Assembly: GCA_036941025.1 (NCBI GenBank)
Contig: JAYMNP010000001.1
Span: 2,936,501 to 3,000,500, forward strand
Source: Lachnospiraceae bacterium JLR.KK002
GTDB taxonomy: Bacteria > Bacillota > Clostridia > Lachnospirales > Lachnospiraceae
Length of the DNA stretch: 64,000 bases
Direction of reading: 5' to 3'
Part shown: one piece after another, positions 25,950-34,733 of the stretch
Numbering within the stretch: position 1 is the first letter of the stretch
How the letters are laid out: each line of letters begins with the position of its first letter
Notes under the pieces: generated by a model
What the model was told of the DNA's origin: nothing
Database searches by the model: none
The model's input: only the letters and a program-made list of their open reading frames with translations
Program-made: the position numbers and the translations under genes

Positions 25950-28604
25950 TTACCCTTCCACAATGGCTTTCCGCACCAGATCCACAGGAATCATGGTAAC
26001 TGCCAGAAGGATTACAGCCACCCATCCGGTAATGCCAAAGGGCACGCAGCTGAACATGTTTCCAATCCAGGTAAAGGCTTCAAAAGGTATCAGCGCCGCA
26101 TTTACAATGACAGCCTGTACCAGAATAATGATAAAAAATACCTTCAGGAACCCGGTATTTTCATTAAGCCCCCGGAAAATGGCAAATTTCTCATCTCTCA
26201 CGTTAAATCCGTTGAACAGGGCGCTGACAATAAACAGCACAAAATAACCTGTCAGATGCTGTTCTTCCGTTTCAAACAGATTCTGGAAGAAAGGCAGCTT
26301 CAGATACAGAAAGCTGAGAATCACAAGCCAGGCCCCCATGGTTACAATCTGGGCCATCATCTTTTTGCTGACAATGCTCTCGTCTCTCCTTCTGGGTTTC
26401 TCACTCATATATTTCTTAAGGGCCGGCTCATTGCCAAGCATAATAGCTCCCAGTCCGTCCATGACCAGATTTACAAACAGCAGGTGAGTTACTTTCAGAG
26501 GTTCCTCCACCCCAAAGAAAGGCGCGATGGCGCTGACTACCACGGCCGCCACGTTAATCACAAGCTGGAACTTACAGAATTTCAGGATGTTATGGTAAAT
26601 GGTTCTGCCATACCAGATAGCGTCCTTGATGGATTTAAAGTTATCATCCAGGATTACAATTTTTCCGGCTTCCTTGGCTGCTTCCGTTCCGCTTCCCATG
26701 GCAAATCCCACGTCGGCCCGCTTCAGGGCCGGAGAATCGTTGACGCCGTCTCCGGTCATACCCACCACCAGATTCATTTCCTGGCAGAGGCGTACCATTC
26801 TGGACTTATCCGTAGGCAGTGCTCTGGCAATGACCCGGATATGAGGAATAATTTTCTTCACTTCCTCATCGGACATTTCATTTAACTGGGCGGAAGAAAG
26901 GGCTCTGTCCGAATCTGAGCGCAGCAGTCCCGCGTCTTTTGCAATGGCAACAGCAGTTTCCAGACGGTCTCCGGTTATCATAACCACCTGAATTCCGGCT
27001 TTCTGCACTTCCTCGATGGCCTCCCTTGCCTCCGGCCTCACATCGTCCCGGATGCCCACCAGTCCGATAATCACAATATCTTCATTGATTTTATTTTCCA
27101 CCAGCTCCTGTTCGGAATAACCGAATGCCAGCACACGCATGGCTTTGGAAGCCAGTTCGTCAATCTTCTTATCCAGAACAGCCTTGTCCATATCCCGGAG
27201 TGTTCCGTTTCCGTCCAGATATTTTCCGGCGAAGGCCAGCAGACGTTCCGGAGCTCCTTTGTAAAAGGTTTTGCCCACACTGTCAATTCTGGCCTGGCTG
27301 AATTTATTGGTGGAATTGAAGCCCTGGGATTTGGATACGGAACGCTCTTTGTCCGCCTCCAGTGTCCGGAAGGTTTCTTCTCCGATAAATTTCATCAGAG
27401 CCTGGTCGGTGGCATTTCCTCCGATAACCCGGTGTTCCCCGTCAAACATGGACTGGGTATTTTTTCCGATAGCAAGATTCAGCAAATCTTTCACATTCTG
27501 ATGGCTGTCCAGCTCCGCAATGGGAATAGACGTTCCGTCGGCGGTAAAGAAATCCACCACTTCCAGCATACCTTTGGTAATGGTTCCTGTCTTGTCGCTG
27601 AACAGAATGTTCAGGGAGCCGGCTGTCTCAATACCTTCCGCTTTTCTCACCAGTACGTTATGGTCCAGCATTTTGCTGGTATTCTGCATAAGCACCAGAG
27701 AAATCATCAGGGGCAGGCCTTCCGGTACGGCACAGACAATGATTACCACCGCCAGGGAAACCGCGTTGACAATATCTTTGATAATTACTTCAAATCCGGA
27801 AGCGAAATATTCAGATACGCCGCCTGCGGATACGATAAAGTAAATAAAATACAGCACTGCTATCACAATGGCGCCGATATAGCCGAAGGTGGAAATCTGT
27901 TTCGCCAGTTTGGCCAGCTTTACCTTCAGCGGGGAATCCGGCTCGCTTTCCTGCATTTCCTCAGCCATCTTGCCCATCATGGTTTTCAGGCCCACTTTGC
28001 GCACATCCAGTACGCCTTCTCCGTCAAACACCACAGCGCCCCGGAACAGGGAATAAGAATCCACAAAGGTATCTCCTGTGATATCTTCTGCCAGAGCAGT
28101 GTCTGCAGAAGTTTCCTTTTTCTTACACTCTTCCGCCTCTCCGTTCAGAGCGGAGTTGTCCACGCTTAAGGCTCCTGAAACGAGAATTCCGTCTGCGGGA
28201 ATCTTGTCTCCGGACTGAAGCAGTACCTTGTCGCCAACCACCACGTCGTCCACGTCAATCACTGTAATTATGTCGTTCCGGTGTACTTTACACTTGTCCT
28301 TTTTGGTACTGTCTTTTAATTCCCGGTATTTGGTATCGCTGGCAACTCCGGTTTTGGCTGACACTACAGCCACAATCAATACGGCCACAATCGTTCCCAG
28401 GGGTTCATAAATTTCCGCATATCCAAAGAAAAACATCACAATCATAAGTGCTGCAATGGCCAGCAGTATCTTAATCATGGGGTCTCCGAAGGTTTCCTTA
28501 AACTCCTCCCAGAAGGTGGTGGGTTCGGAATCCGGAATCTCATTGGAACCGTGCTGCTCTCTGGAAAGTTCCACTTCCTTATCTGTAAGTCCTTTAAACT
28601 TCAT
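25950..28604 (-). CDS. P-type calcium-translocating ATPase (PMCA type)
   Basis: 884-residue P2-type pump that expels Ca2+ using ATP. Order: N-terminal cation-ATPase segment (about 1-55), membrane pairs, actuator with ALNGEAEE in place of TGE, phosphorylation motif SDKTGTITKG, the nucleotide-binding KGAPE, MITGDRLETA and TGDGVNDSPALKRADVGFAMG, then six C-terminal helices. The membrane motif PEGLP (CAVPEGLPL) fits calcium transport. It lies downstream of two TerD genes but behind a terminator, and upstream of HAD. TerD proteins bind Ca2+, so a joint calcium role in the Ter response is plausible. Confidence 0.93.
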   Translation of the reverse strand: MKFKGLTDKEVELSREQHGSNEIPDSEPTTFWEEFKETFGDPMIKILLAIAALMIVMFFFGYAEIYEPLGTIVAVLIVAVVSAKTGVASDTKYRELKDSTKKDKCKVHRNDIITVIDVDDVVVGDKVLLQSGDKIPADGILVSGALSVDNSALNGEAEECKKKETSADTALAEDITGDTFVDSYSLFRGAVVFDGEGVLDVRKVGLKTMMGKMAEEMQESEPDSPLKVKLAKLAKQISTFGYIGAIVIAVLYFIYFIVSAGGVSEYFASGFEVIIKDIVNAVSLAVVIIVCAVPEGLPLMISLVLMQNTSKMLDHNVLVRKAEGIETAGSLNILFSDKTGTITKGMLEVVDFFTADGTSIPIAELDSHQNVKDLLNLAIGKNTQSMFDGEHRVIGGNATDQALMKFIGEETFRTLEADKERSVSKSQGFNSTNKFSQARIDSVGKTFYKGAPERLLAFAGKYLDGNGTLRDMDKAVLDKKIDELASKAMRVLAFGYSEQELVENKINEDIVIIGLVGIRDDVRPEAREAIEEVQKAGIQVVMITGDRLETAVAIAKDAGLLRSDSDRALSSAQLNEMSDEEVKKIIPHIRVIARALPTDKSRMVRLCQEMNLVVGMTGDGVNDSPALKRADVGFAMGSGTEAAKEAGKIVILDDNFKSIKDAIWYGRTIYHNILKFCKFQLVINVAAVVVSAIAPFFGVEEPLKVTHLLFVNLVMDGLGAIMLGNEPALKKYMSEKPRRRDESIVSKKMMAQIVTMGAWLVILSFLYLKLPFFQNLFETEEQHLTGYFVLFIVSALFNGFNVRDEKFAIFRGLNENTGFLKVFFIIILVQAVIVNAALIPFEAFTWIGNMFSCVPFGITGWVAVILLAVTMIPVDLVRKAIVEG

Positions 28605-28725
28605 TCTGTATCTCCATTTTCTTTTTTAATATTTTCATTAAAAGAATGCGTTTGCACATTCTCCGCGCGCAAGCGGATTGCATGACAATAAATTTCAGCT
28701 CCGCAGGCTGCGTATATTTGTTTTT

Positions 28726-28787
28726 CTCTCATAGGAAGTCCATATAATTTAACACTTCACAGTAACATAGTATCCCCTGCAAGAGAA
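28726..28787. repeat. Dispersed hairpin repeat R1, copy b
   Basis: Same plan as copy a at 20150: TCTCATAGGAAG ... CACTTCACAGTAACA ... CCCCTGCAAGAGA, a less perfect hairpin. Like copy a it sits immediately beyond a minus-strand terminator and upstream of the next operon. Confidence 0.55.
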
Positions 28788-28828
28788 GAAACAGTCATGG
28801 GCCCCTTTTACCTCAGGCTCCATGACTG
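28786..28828 (-). terminator. Terminator after the terD genes
   Basis: Minus strand: CAGTCATGG / CCATGACTG stem with a 19-base loop, then TTTCTTCTC. It separates the terD-telA-yceG operon from the calcium pump. Confidence 0.75.
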
Positions 28829-28845
28829 CATGGTTCATATCATGT

Positions 28846-29436
28846 TTACATATACCGGTTGGCCAGTTCTCCGATTCCTGTATCGCCGGTTCCCTGTCCG
28901 ATGGCGTTGAATTTCCACTCGCCGTTATGGCGGTAAACTTCCCCGAAAATCATGGCGGTCATTCCGGAATAGTCCTCAGTCAGATTGTACCGGCACATTT
29001 CCTTATTATTTCTTCCGTCCACCAGGCGGCAGAACGCATTCTGAATCATGCCGAAATGCTGTTTTCTCTGTACTGCCTGATAAATGTTGACCACAATCAC
29101 AATTCTGTCGTACTGCTGAGGCACGCGGGACAAATCCACCACAATCTGCTCGTCGTCCCCGTCTCCGGCCCCGGTGAGATTATCGCCCATATGGAGCACC
29201 CCACCGGATTTGTGCTGAAGATTGCCGAAGAATACCACATCTTCTTTGCCCGCCAGTTTTCCGTTGCTTAACAGCAGTGCGGAGGCATCGCAGTCTATTT
29301 CCTGCGGCTTGGGCGCAAACAGTCCCTTCTTTTTGCGCTGCACCTCATCCCAGCCCAATCCTATCAGTATTTTGGAAAGTCCTGCATTCTCTTTCGACAG
29401 GCTGACTTTCTGTCCTTTCTGTAAACTAATCGACAT
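28846..29436 (-). CDS. TerD-family calcium-binding stress protein (second copy)
   Basis: 196 residues with one TerD domain. The Ca2+-binding acidic loop reads MGDNLTGAGDGDDEQ (about 85-100) and the earlier DxDAS segment is reduced (IDCDASALLL). TerD proteins form the cytosolic, membrane-associated scaffold of the tellurite/phage/stress response. It follows the other TerD by 35 bp and is roughly half identical to it. AAGGAGGAAAACAG precedes the ATG. Confidence 0.93.
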   Translation of the reverse strand: MSISLQKGQKVSLSKENAGLSKILIGLGWDEVQRKKKGLFAPKPQEIDCDASALLLSNGKLAGKEDVVFFGNLQHKSGGVLHMGDNLTGAGDGDDEQIVVDLSRVPQQYDRIVIVVNIYQAVQRKQHFGMIQNAFCRLVDGRNNKEMCRYNLTEDYSGMTAMIFGEVYRHNGEWKFNAIGQGTGDTGIGELANRYM

Positions 29437-29471
29437 CTGTTTTCCTCCTTGTCCCGGATCTGTCGCCAGTT

Positions 29472-30053
29472 TTATGCAACTTCAATACCATAATGGCCGC
29501 ACAGTGCGGCAAGCCCGCCCTGGAATCCGCTTCCGATGGCATTGAATTTCCACTCGCCGCCATGGCGGTACAGTTCTCCTACCACCACTGCTGTCTCAAT
29601 GGAGAAATCCTCCCCCAAATCATAGCGAATCAGTTCCTGACCCGTGGCGTCGTCCACAATCCGGATAAAGGAATTGGATACCTGTCCGAAGTTCTGGCGT
29701 CTCGTCTCGGAATCATAAATGGTTACGGTAAACGCAATTTTGTCGATTCCCATGGGCACCTGAGACAAATCAATTAAAATTTCCTCGTCGTCTCCATCAC
29801 CCTCTCCGGTCAGGTTATCACCCATATGTTTTACGGAACCGCTGGAGTGTTCCAGATTACTGTAGAAAATAAATTCTTTCTCGCTGGGACATTTTCCGTT
29901 GGGCCCTAACAGAAACGCCGCTGCGTCCAGATCAAAATCCGCACCGGAATCGAACGCGTTCACATCCCATCCCAGTCCTACCATAATGCTCTTTAATCCG
30001 GGATTTCCTTTGGTTAAATCAACTTTCTGTCCTTTTGTCAAATTAATTGGCAT
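29472..30053 (-). CDS. TerD-family calcium-binding stress protein (first copy)
   Basis: 193 residues, a full-length TerD domain with [15 protein letters not shown] (about 37-51) and [15 protein letters not shown] (about 85-99), both acidic Ca2+ sites. It begins [19 protein letters not shown], typical of TerD/TerE. It lies 24 bp after telA in the order rhomboid, yceG, telA, terD, terD, which resembles the Bacillus yceCDEFGH stress operon. Confidence 0.95.
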   Translation of the reverse strand: MPINLTKGQKVDLTKGNPGLKSIMVGLGWDVNAFDSGADFDLDAAAFLLGPNGKCPSEKEFIFYSNLEHSSGSVKHMGDNLTGEGDGDDEEILIDLSQVPMGIDKIAFTVTIYDSETRRQNFGQVSNSFIRIVDDATGQELIRYDLGEDFSIETAVVVGELYRHGGEWKFNAIGSGFQGGLAALCGHYGIEVA

Positions 30054-30077
30054 GGTACAAATCCTCCTTTACTCTGT

Positions 30078-31223
30078 TCAGTTTTTCTTGTCCGGCATAT
30101 GATACATCCTGTGGAACTCCGTTTTGATACCTTCAAGCCTTATCTGATCCTGCTGCCGCTGCTTTCTGGCATTTTCCTGAATCTGTCTGGTCTCGTCAAT
30201 ACCGTTCACAATGGTCTTCCAGGTTGTTTCCAGTGTTTCAATTTTGATGGAGCTTCCGGAAGCAAGCTGTGCTGTCATTTTAGACTGCTCCACCGTATTT
30301 CTGGCGTTTTTCACCAGCATTTCATTGGTCTTTTCATCCAGCGCGGACATGGCGTCTGCCTGAATTCTCTGTCTCTTCAGCATAATTGCCTGTGCCAGCG
30401 CCTGTTTAAACACCGGAAGGGTAATAATAAATGCTGAATTAATTTTTCTTACCAGGTTCATATTGCTGAATTCCATGGTTCTTATCATGGGAATGGACTG
30501 CATGGCCACGCTTTCCGCAGTCCGCAGGTCCTGGGTTCTCTGCTCTAACATCATCAGCGCCTGCTGCAGACTCTGGAGCTCAAACTGAATGGAATTGTCT
30601 CCGGTGGCCTCAAAATCTGCCTGCCGGCTGGCAATGTATTCCTCCAGCTCCCGGCAGCCCTGCTCGCCCGCCAGAATATATTTTACCAGATCATGATAAT
30701 AATTTACATTGGCCTCAAACATCTGCTCCAGTTTCCGATTGGACTGTTTAATTTCCGATTCATACTGTTTTAACTGCACATAGATTTTATCTACTTCATC
30801 TCCCATAGTATGATACTTGGCCAGAATTTTATCCAGCTGCTTTCTCAGATTTCCAAACATTTTGCCGAACAGCCCCGGATTCTCCTTCAGCTCTTCAATA
30901 TCGAATTTGTCCATCACTTTTGCCAGGGTATTCAGCATTTCGCTGGAATCATCAAGCTGCGACATGTTCATGCTGTTTAACACCACATCGGAAGCCTTGG
31001 AAATTTCCTCTGCCGCTTCCGCACCGAAGGAAACAATGGTCTCCAGATTATGCACCTCAATGGTGCTGACCAGGGCGTCCACCTCCACAGAATTGGTCAG
31101 GGTATCATTCATCTGCTGACGGTCCGCCGCAATGTCGTACTGCTCCACCACTTCAATTTCATTTCTGGTGCCCGGTACGGTTACAGGCTGCTGCACTGCA
31201 GGTTTACTAAAATCAAGTCCCAT
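30078..31223 (-). CDS. TelA-family toxic anion resistance protein
   Basis: 381 residues, mostly alpha-helical with coiled coil (TelA domain, about 60-360), the YceH/TelA family associated with tellurite resistance and TerD proteins. There are no membrane segments. The ATG at 31223 lies nine bases behind GAGAGG; a TTG two codons earlier is too close. It starts two bases after the yceG stop. The molecular function is not established; the family is firm. Confidence 0.92.
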   Translation of the reverse strand: MGLDFSKPAVQQPVTVPGTRNEIEVVEQYDIAADRQQMNDTLTNSVEVDALVSTIEVHNLETIVSFGAEAAEEISKASDVVLNSMNMSQLDDSSEMLNTLAKVMDKFDIEELKENPGLFGKMFGNLRKQLDKILAKYHTMGDEVDKIYVQLKQYESEIKQSNRKLEQMFEANVNYYHDLVKYILAGEQGCRELEEYIASRQADFEATGDNSIQFELQSLQQALMMLEQRTQDLRTAESVAMQSIPMIRTMEFSNMNLVRKINSAFIITLPVFKQALAQAIMLKRQRIQADAMSALDEKTNEMLVKNARNTVEQSKMTAQLASGSSIKIETLETTWKTIVNGIDETRQIQENARKQRQQDQIRLEGIKTEFHRMYHMPDKKN

Positions 31224-31225
31224 AT

Positions 31226-33562
31226 TCAACTACCTCTCTTAAATATTCTGTCGCGCCAGGACTGACGCGGGTTAGATGGAAGCCTTCCAAAATCCGGTAT
31301 CTGCAAATCATACATATACTCGCCTGTCTGGTGTTCTTCCATGAGTTTCCTGTTAAAATACTTCTCGATACACTGATAGCCTGTGGGAATAAAAAATATC
31401 ACATCGAATCCCGTCAGGTTCAGAAAGGATACCAGAATGGAATCCTCCAGGGAAATCATTTCCTCCGTTGTATTGATATATATAAATTTCGGATTTTTCC
31501 GGGTAAAATCAAATTTCTGTATCAGCCGGAGTATCTCTTTGTTCAGATTGAGAATGGTGGAAATAATAGTGTACTCCATTCCGTTCTCAAAGGTTCCTTT
31601 TATAATTCTCTGCTCAATCAGAAGCTGCAGCTTGTCCAGCATGTGTTCCTGAATCTCTTCCCGCAGAAACCCGTAAGGATAATGGGGATGATTTTTGATT
31701 TTCTCTCTCCGGAGTTTCCCGTTCTTAAAGAACTCCGTCACATAAGGTTTCATGGGATTCAGATCTGTGGGGCTGATATAAGGCGCTTTCTTCACCACAA
31801 AGGCGTTGTCTGTGGCCAGCCTGCGGATGCTGCTCCAGTATGCGGAAGTTCCGTTTTTCACTCCGGATACTTTTGCATAAATGACCGGGAGACTGACCAC
31901 CCCTTCTGTGACGCCGAAATTAGGCCTGTATTTCAGTTCCTGGTCCCACAGCAGCTCAATTTCCTCATACATGGTCTGCAGCGTCACCGCATTTGCCTTG
32001 CCATACTGCTGATTCCGGTAAAGTCCTGAATCCTGATACATGACGGTATCCAGTTCCCGCTCCGCATGATAGGCGGCAGTTCCCATCTGAACCTGAGAAC
32101 TGTCCTGAGGAAACCGTTCCACTTTGAGGGATTCCGTATAGTGCACCTCACAGAGCCAGGAATCCTCCAGGTAGCATGTTGTGCTTAAATCAGGTTGTAA
32201 AATTAATACATCCAGGGGAAGTTCTGCCAGAAACCTCAGAAACATGGCTTCCTGTTCCGTTTTGCAGCCGCCCAGATAAATCACACAGCCAACCTCCGGC
32301 ATGTGCCAGCGGGAAAATAACTGAGACTGGTATCTCTGAAGCCAGCACAGAAGATAAACCGCCTGCCCGGTCAGTTTATTCAGATTCCGGCCCGCCTGCC
32401 CGGTCTGACTGTTCCGGTTCTTCTCCTCCTGTCCGGTCTGATTCCCGGCCCCGTTCATCTGACGGGAGTTTCCCAGCATCACATTAAGAAATGCCCGGTG
32501 CATCAGCTTCTGAAGTTCCGGCTCTTTGCCGTATTTTATATTATGCAAAGACAAATCCAGCAGCATCTGCTCCTCATCTCTGTAAGTGTTTCTGCGTATC
32601 CCGCTGATTTCCTCCGGGGTGGGGGCGGGAATCCCATGTTCCAGAATCAGAAGGTTTCTGCCTCTGTTCTTTGCTTCCTGTCCGAACTGATACCACTCAT
32701 TCAGATACGTCAGTTTGTCCTCAACTCCGGTAATCCGGCAGAAACAGTTGTAAAACAGCCCGGAATCCTTCCCCCGGCTCCCGGTATCCTTTCGGATATT
32801 CTCCGGTATCTCTCCTTCCATCCAGGCATTGGTACAGGGCAGAACCTGCGGAGGCGGCCCGTAAAGCCTCTGCATGTTCCTTTCCTGTTCCATCTGCCGG
32901 CGAAGATAACGAAGGGAAAAATCCTCCGGAAAGGGCCCCAGGTTCTGTGCCTGCCAGGCACGGGAGAATCTGGAAGCCGGATCCAGTTTCAGATAGTTCT
33001 CATCGCCCCGGTACTGCAGGAGCACAATATCGCAGCCTGCATGGGACAGTATATTCAGCAGTTTTAACTCGTAATTGCTGACTTCTCCCTCATAGAGTAT
33101 TTTGGGAAGGCTGTTTTCTCCCAGACTGTTGACAATGCGTTCAAACTTATAGTAAAGCCAGCACATGAATTTGATATATGCATTTTTCAGCATATTTTCA
33201 TTCTTGCCTTCCCTGCGCATGTCCTCCAGGGTATCATAAATGGACAGAGCCATCTGATTCCTCTGATAATCTCTCATCCTGGGAAGCCACTTCTTCAGGC
33301 TTGCGGAAATAAACCCCGTGCTCATCTGAAATTCCATTCCCATGATTTCCTCATAGTAATCCAGATTCCGCTCAGCCGGATTCGGAATTCTCCCCTCAAT
33401 TACCACACCTGCAATTCTTGCCGCCTCGTAGTATTTCTGAATAAACGCCTGTATCTCACTGCTGTATCCGCTGATACGGCAGAAAAATACTGCCTGTGCT
33501 CCCCGGCTGTCCAGATTCAGAAAATAATCCTGTAAATCCTGAAGTTCTTTTTGTTCAAACAT
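31226..33562 (-). CDS. YceG-family Ter-associated protein
   Basis: 778 residues, PF14266-like (YceG of Bacillus, a predicted partner of the Ter metabolite module). Two similar modules are visible: about residues 125-215 (WLYYKFERIVNSL ... GCDIVLLQYRGDE) and about 640-750 (LVSFLNLTGFDVIFFIPTGY). The middle (about 365-395) is a Gln/Asn/Gly-rich linker with repeated TGQ. The function is unproven. It is transcribed with rhomboid upstream and telA downstream. The same module occurs once in the protease at 34726-36198. Confidence 0.85.
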   Translation of the reverse strand: MFEQKELQDLQDYFLNLDSRGAQAVFFCRISGYSSEIQAFIQKYYEAARIAGVVIEGRIPNPAERNLDYYEEIMGMEFQMSTGFISASLKKWLPRMRDYQRNQMALSIYDTLEDMRREGKNENMLKNAYIKFMCWLYYKFERIVNSLGENSLPKILYEGEVSNYELKLLNILSHAGCDIVLLQYRGDENYLKLDPASRFSRAWQAQNLGPFPEDFSLRYLRRQMEQERNMQRLYGPPPQVLPCTNAWMEGEIPENIRKDTGSRGKDSGLFYNCFCRITGVEDKLTYLNEWYQFGQEAKNRGRNLLILEHGIPAPTPEEISGIRRNTYRDEEQMLLDLSLHNIKYGKEPELQKLMHRAFLNVMLGNSRQMNGAGNQTGQEEKNRNSQTGQAGRNLNKLTGQAVYLLCWLQRYQSQLFSRWHMPEVGCVIYLGGCKTEQEAMFLRFLAELPLDVLILQPDLSTTCYLEDSWLCEVHYTESLKVERFPQDSSQVQMGTAAYHAERELDTVMYQDSGLYRNQQYGKANAVTLQTMYEEIELLWDQELKYRPNFGVTEGVVSLPVIYAKVSGVKNGTSAYWSSIRRLATDNAFVVKKAPYISPTDLNPMKPYVTEFFKNGKLRREKIKNHPHYPYGFLREEIQEHMLDKLQLLIEQRIIKGTFENGMEYTIISTILNLNKEILRLIQKFDFTRKNPKFIYINTTEEMISLEDSILVSFLNLTGFDVIFFIPTGYQCIEKYFNRKLMEEHQTGEYMYDLQIPDFGRLPSNPRQSWRDRIFKRGS

Positions 33563-33590
33563 ATATTTTCACAATCGCTTTCCGCTTCTC

Positions 33591-34196
33591 TTATCTGCTC
33601 TGCCTTTTACTGTAATTTGTCATTTTATTTTTATTCATCACATATCCCAGGGACGCTCCCACAATACCGCCCAGAATATGGGTCAGATTTGACACATTAT
33701 CCTGTATAAAAATTCCCTGATATACCTGCTGACCGATATAGATAACCGCCACCAGCAGAAAGGTAATGGGAATGGCTCCGTCTTCCACACAGGTGATGGA
33801 GGACAGCAGAATCAGGGCAAACACCACGCCGCTGGCTCCCAGAAGCCCCACGCGGGGAAAGAAGATGAAATGTACCAGTCCGGTAGTCAGGGCAGTGGCC
33901 AGCATCACAAACAGCAGATTGGCCGAACCGTATTTTTCTTCCAGCAGCGGCCCTACCACCAGAATCAGCGTGATATTCCCAAAGAAATGCTCCCATCCTG
34001 CATGGCCCAGCACATGTCCGAAGAAACGCAGGTACGTCAGGGGACTCAGCAGAGAGGAGCGGTACACGCTGAATAACATGCGGTTGGTAATTCCCCCGGT
34101 CACATCATTCAGGAGCATGGCCAGAAAACAGATGATGGTAAAGCTCAGAATCACCGGGGAATTAAAAGACAATCTCAGTTTTTTATGTTCTGACAT
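33591..34196 (-). CDS. Rhomboid intramembrane serine protease
   Basis: 201 residues with six membrane helices. The catalytic dyad is visible: Ser in GASGVVFAL and His in LTHILGGIVGASLG; the HxxxN support motif is HFFGN. Rhomboids cut membrane proteins within the bilayer. It is the first gene of the yceG-telA-terD operon, 28 bp upstream of yceG, which suggests a role in activating or processing a Ter component. That is inference; the substrate is unknown. Confidence 0.9.
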   Translation of the reverse strand: MSEHKKLRLSFNSPVILSFTIICFLAMLLNDVTGGITNRMLFSVYRSSLLSPLTYLRFFGHVLGHAGWEHFFGNITLILVVGPLLEEKYGSANLLFVMLATALTTGLVHFIFFPRVGLLGASGVVFALILLSSITCVEDGAIPITFLLVAVIYIGQQVYQGIFIQDNVSNLTHILGGIVGASLGYVMNKNKMTNYSKRQSR

Positions 34197-34222
34197 GGAT
34201 TTGTCTCCTTTTCAGATTACAA

Positions 34223-34251
34223 TTGAAGTATAAGTACTTTTATGCTATGAT
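34223..34251 (+). promoter_or_regulatory. Promoter of type I toxin locus 1
   Basis: TTGAAG (34223-34228), 17-bp spacer, TATGAT (34246-34251), with TGC before the -10. It gives a leader of about 105 nt before the toxin start. Confidence 0.6.
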
Positions 34252-34363
34252 ACATGCACGGAAAGTCAGAAAGCGTCCGGCGGCTTACCCTCTTCCAAAA
34301 TGGAGGGATACCCCTTCCAGATTCCATCCTGTTATCGGGATAAGAAGAAAGGAGGGTGAACTT

Positions 34364-34453
34364 ATGATTACATACACGGAGCTCATTCAGTTCGGTATTT
34401 TCATTGTTGCCCTTGTGGGACTGTGCCACACAGTCCCACAAGGGAAAAAATAG
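34364..34453 (+). CDS. Putative holin-like type I toxin, locus 1 (29 aa)
   Basis: Short hydrophobic peptide MITYTELIQFGIFIVALVG followed by a polar tail ending QGKK. One membrane helix with a charged C-terminus is the plan of the Hol_Tox/TxpA/BsrG type I toxins. A strong ribosome site GGAGGGTGAACTT precedes the ATG. The same start (MITY) occurs at locus 2. A longer frame reading into the leader (from 34223) is not credible. An antisense promoter lies about 100 bp beyond the stop codon. It sits between rhomboid and the protease of the Ter island. Confidence 0.75.
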   Translation: MITYTELIQFGIFIVALVGLCHTVPQGKK

Positions 34454-34461
34454 CCGCCACT

Positions 34462-34581
34462 ACTGGGAATAGTGACGGCTAACCTTATAAAAGGTTTCAT
34501 GCTGTTCTAGCTGTTCAGGGCAGGCCGCTGTTCTGGCTTTCCTTCTCTTCCCAATATAGCATATTATCTGTATCATTTCAG
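34462..34581 (-). ncRNA. Predicted antisense antitoxin RNA, locus 1
   Basis: A minus-strand promoter reads CTGAAA (34576-34581), 17-bp spacer, TATATT (34553-34558) with TGC before the -10. The same layout occurs at loci 2 and 3. Transcription would run left into the 3' end of the toxin mRNA. The hairpin around 34455-34482 (AGCCGCCACTA/TAGTGACGGCT) is in the overlap. The RNA end is not determined. Confidence 0.5.
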
Positions 34582-34632
34582 GTCTGCTTTTTATTATATA
34601 TTTTTTCTACCGTTTTTTCAATGAATTTTGCA

Positions 34633-34733
34633 AATATTACAGAACAGTTCAGCCATAGCCTGTATTATGAGCGAATCATGCTCGCATGAATGAGCTCAGA
34701 ATGTAGGTTATGGCTGAACTCAATATTACAGAA
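34633..34733. mobile_element. Miniature hairpin element R2, copy a, with 12-bp direct repeats
   Basis: AATATTACAGAA occurs at 34633-34644 and 34722-34733. The 77 bp between form one hairpin: AGTTCAGCCATAGCCTG ... loop with GAATCATGCTCGCATG ... TATGGCTGAACT. The right repeat contains the stop codon of the protease gene. A related, longer copy lies at 62320-62489. Confidence 0.6.

Noticed and set aside
34223..34363. N-terminal extension of toxin 1
   Set aside because: It would begin in the promoter; the strong ribosome site is in front of the internal ATG at 34364.
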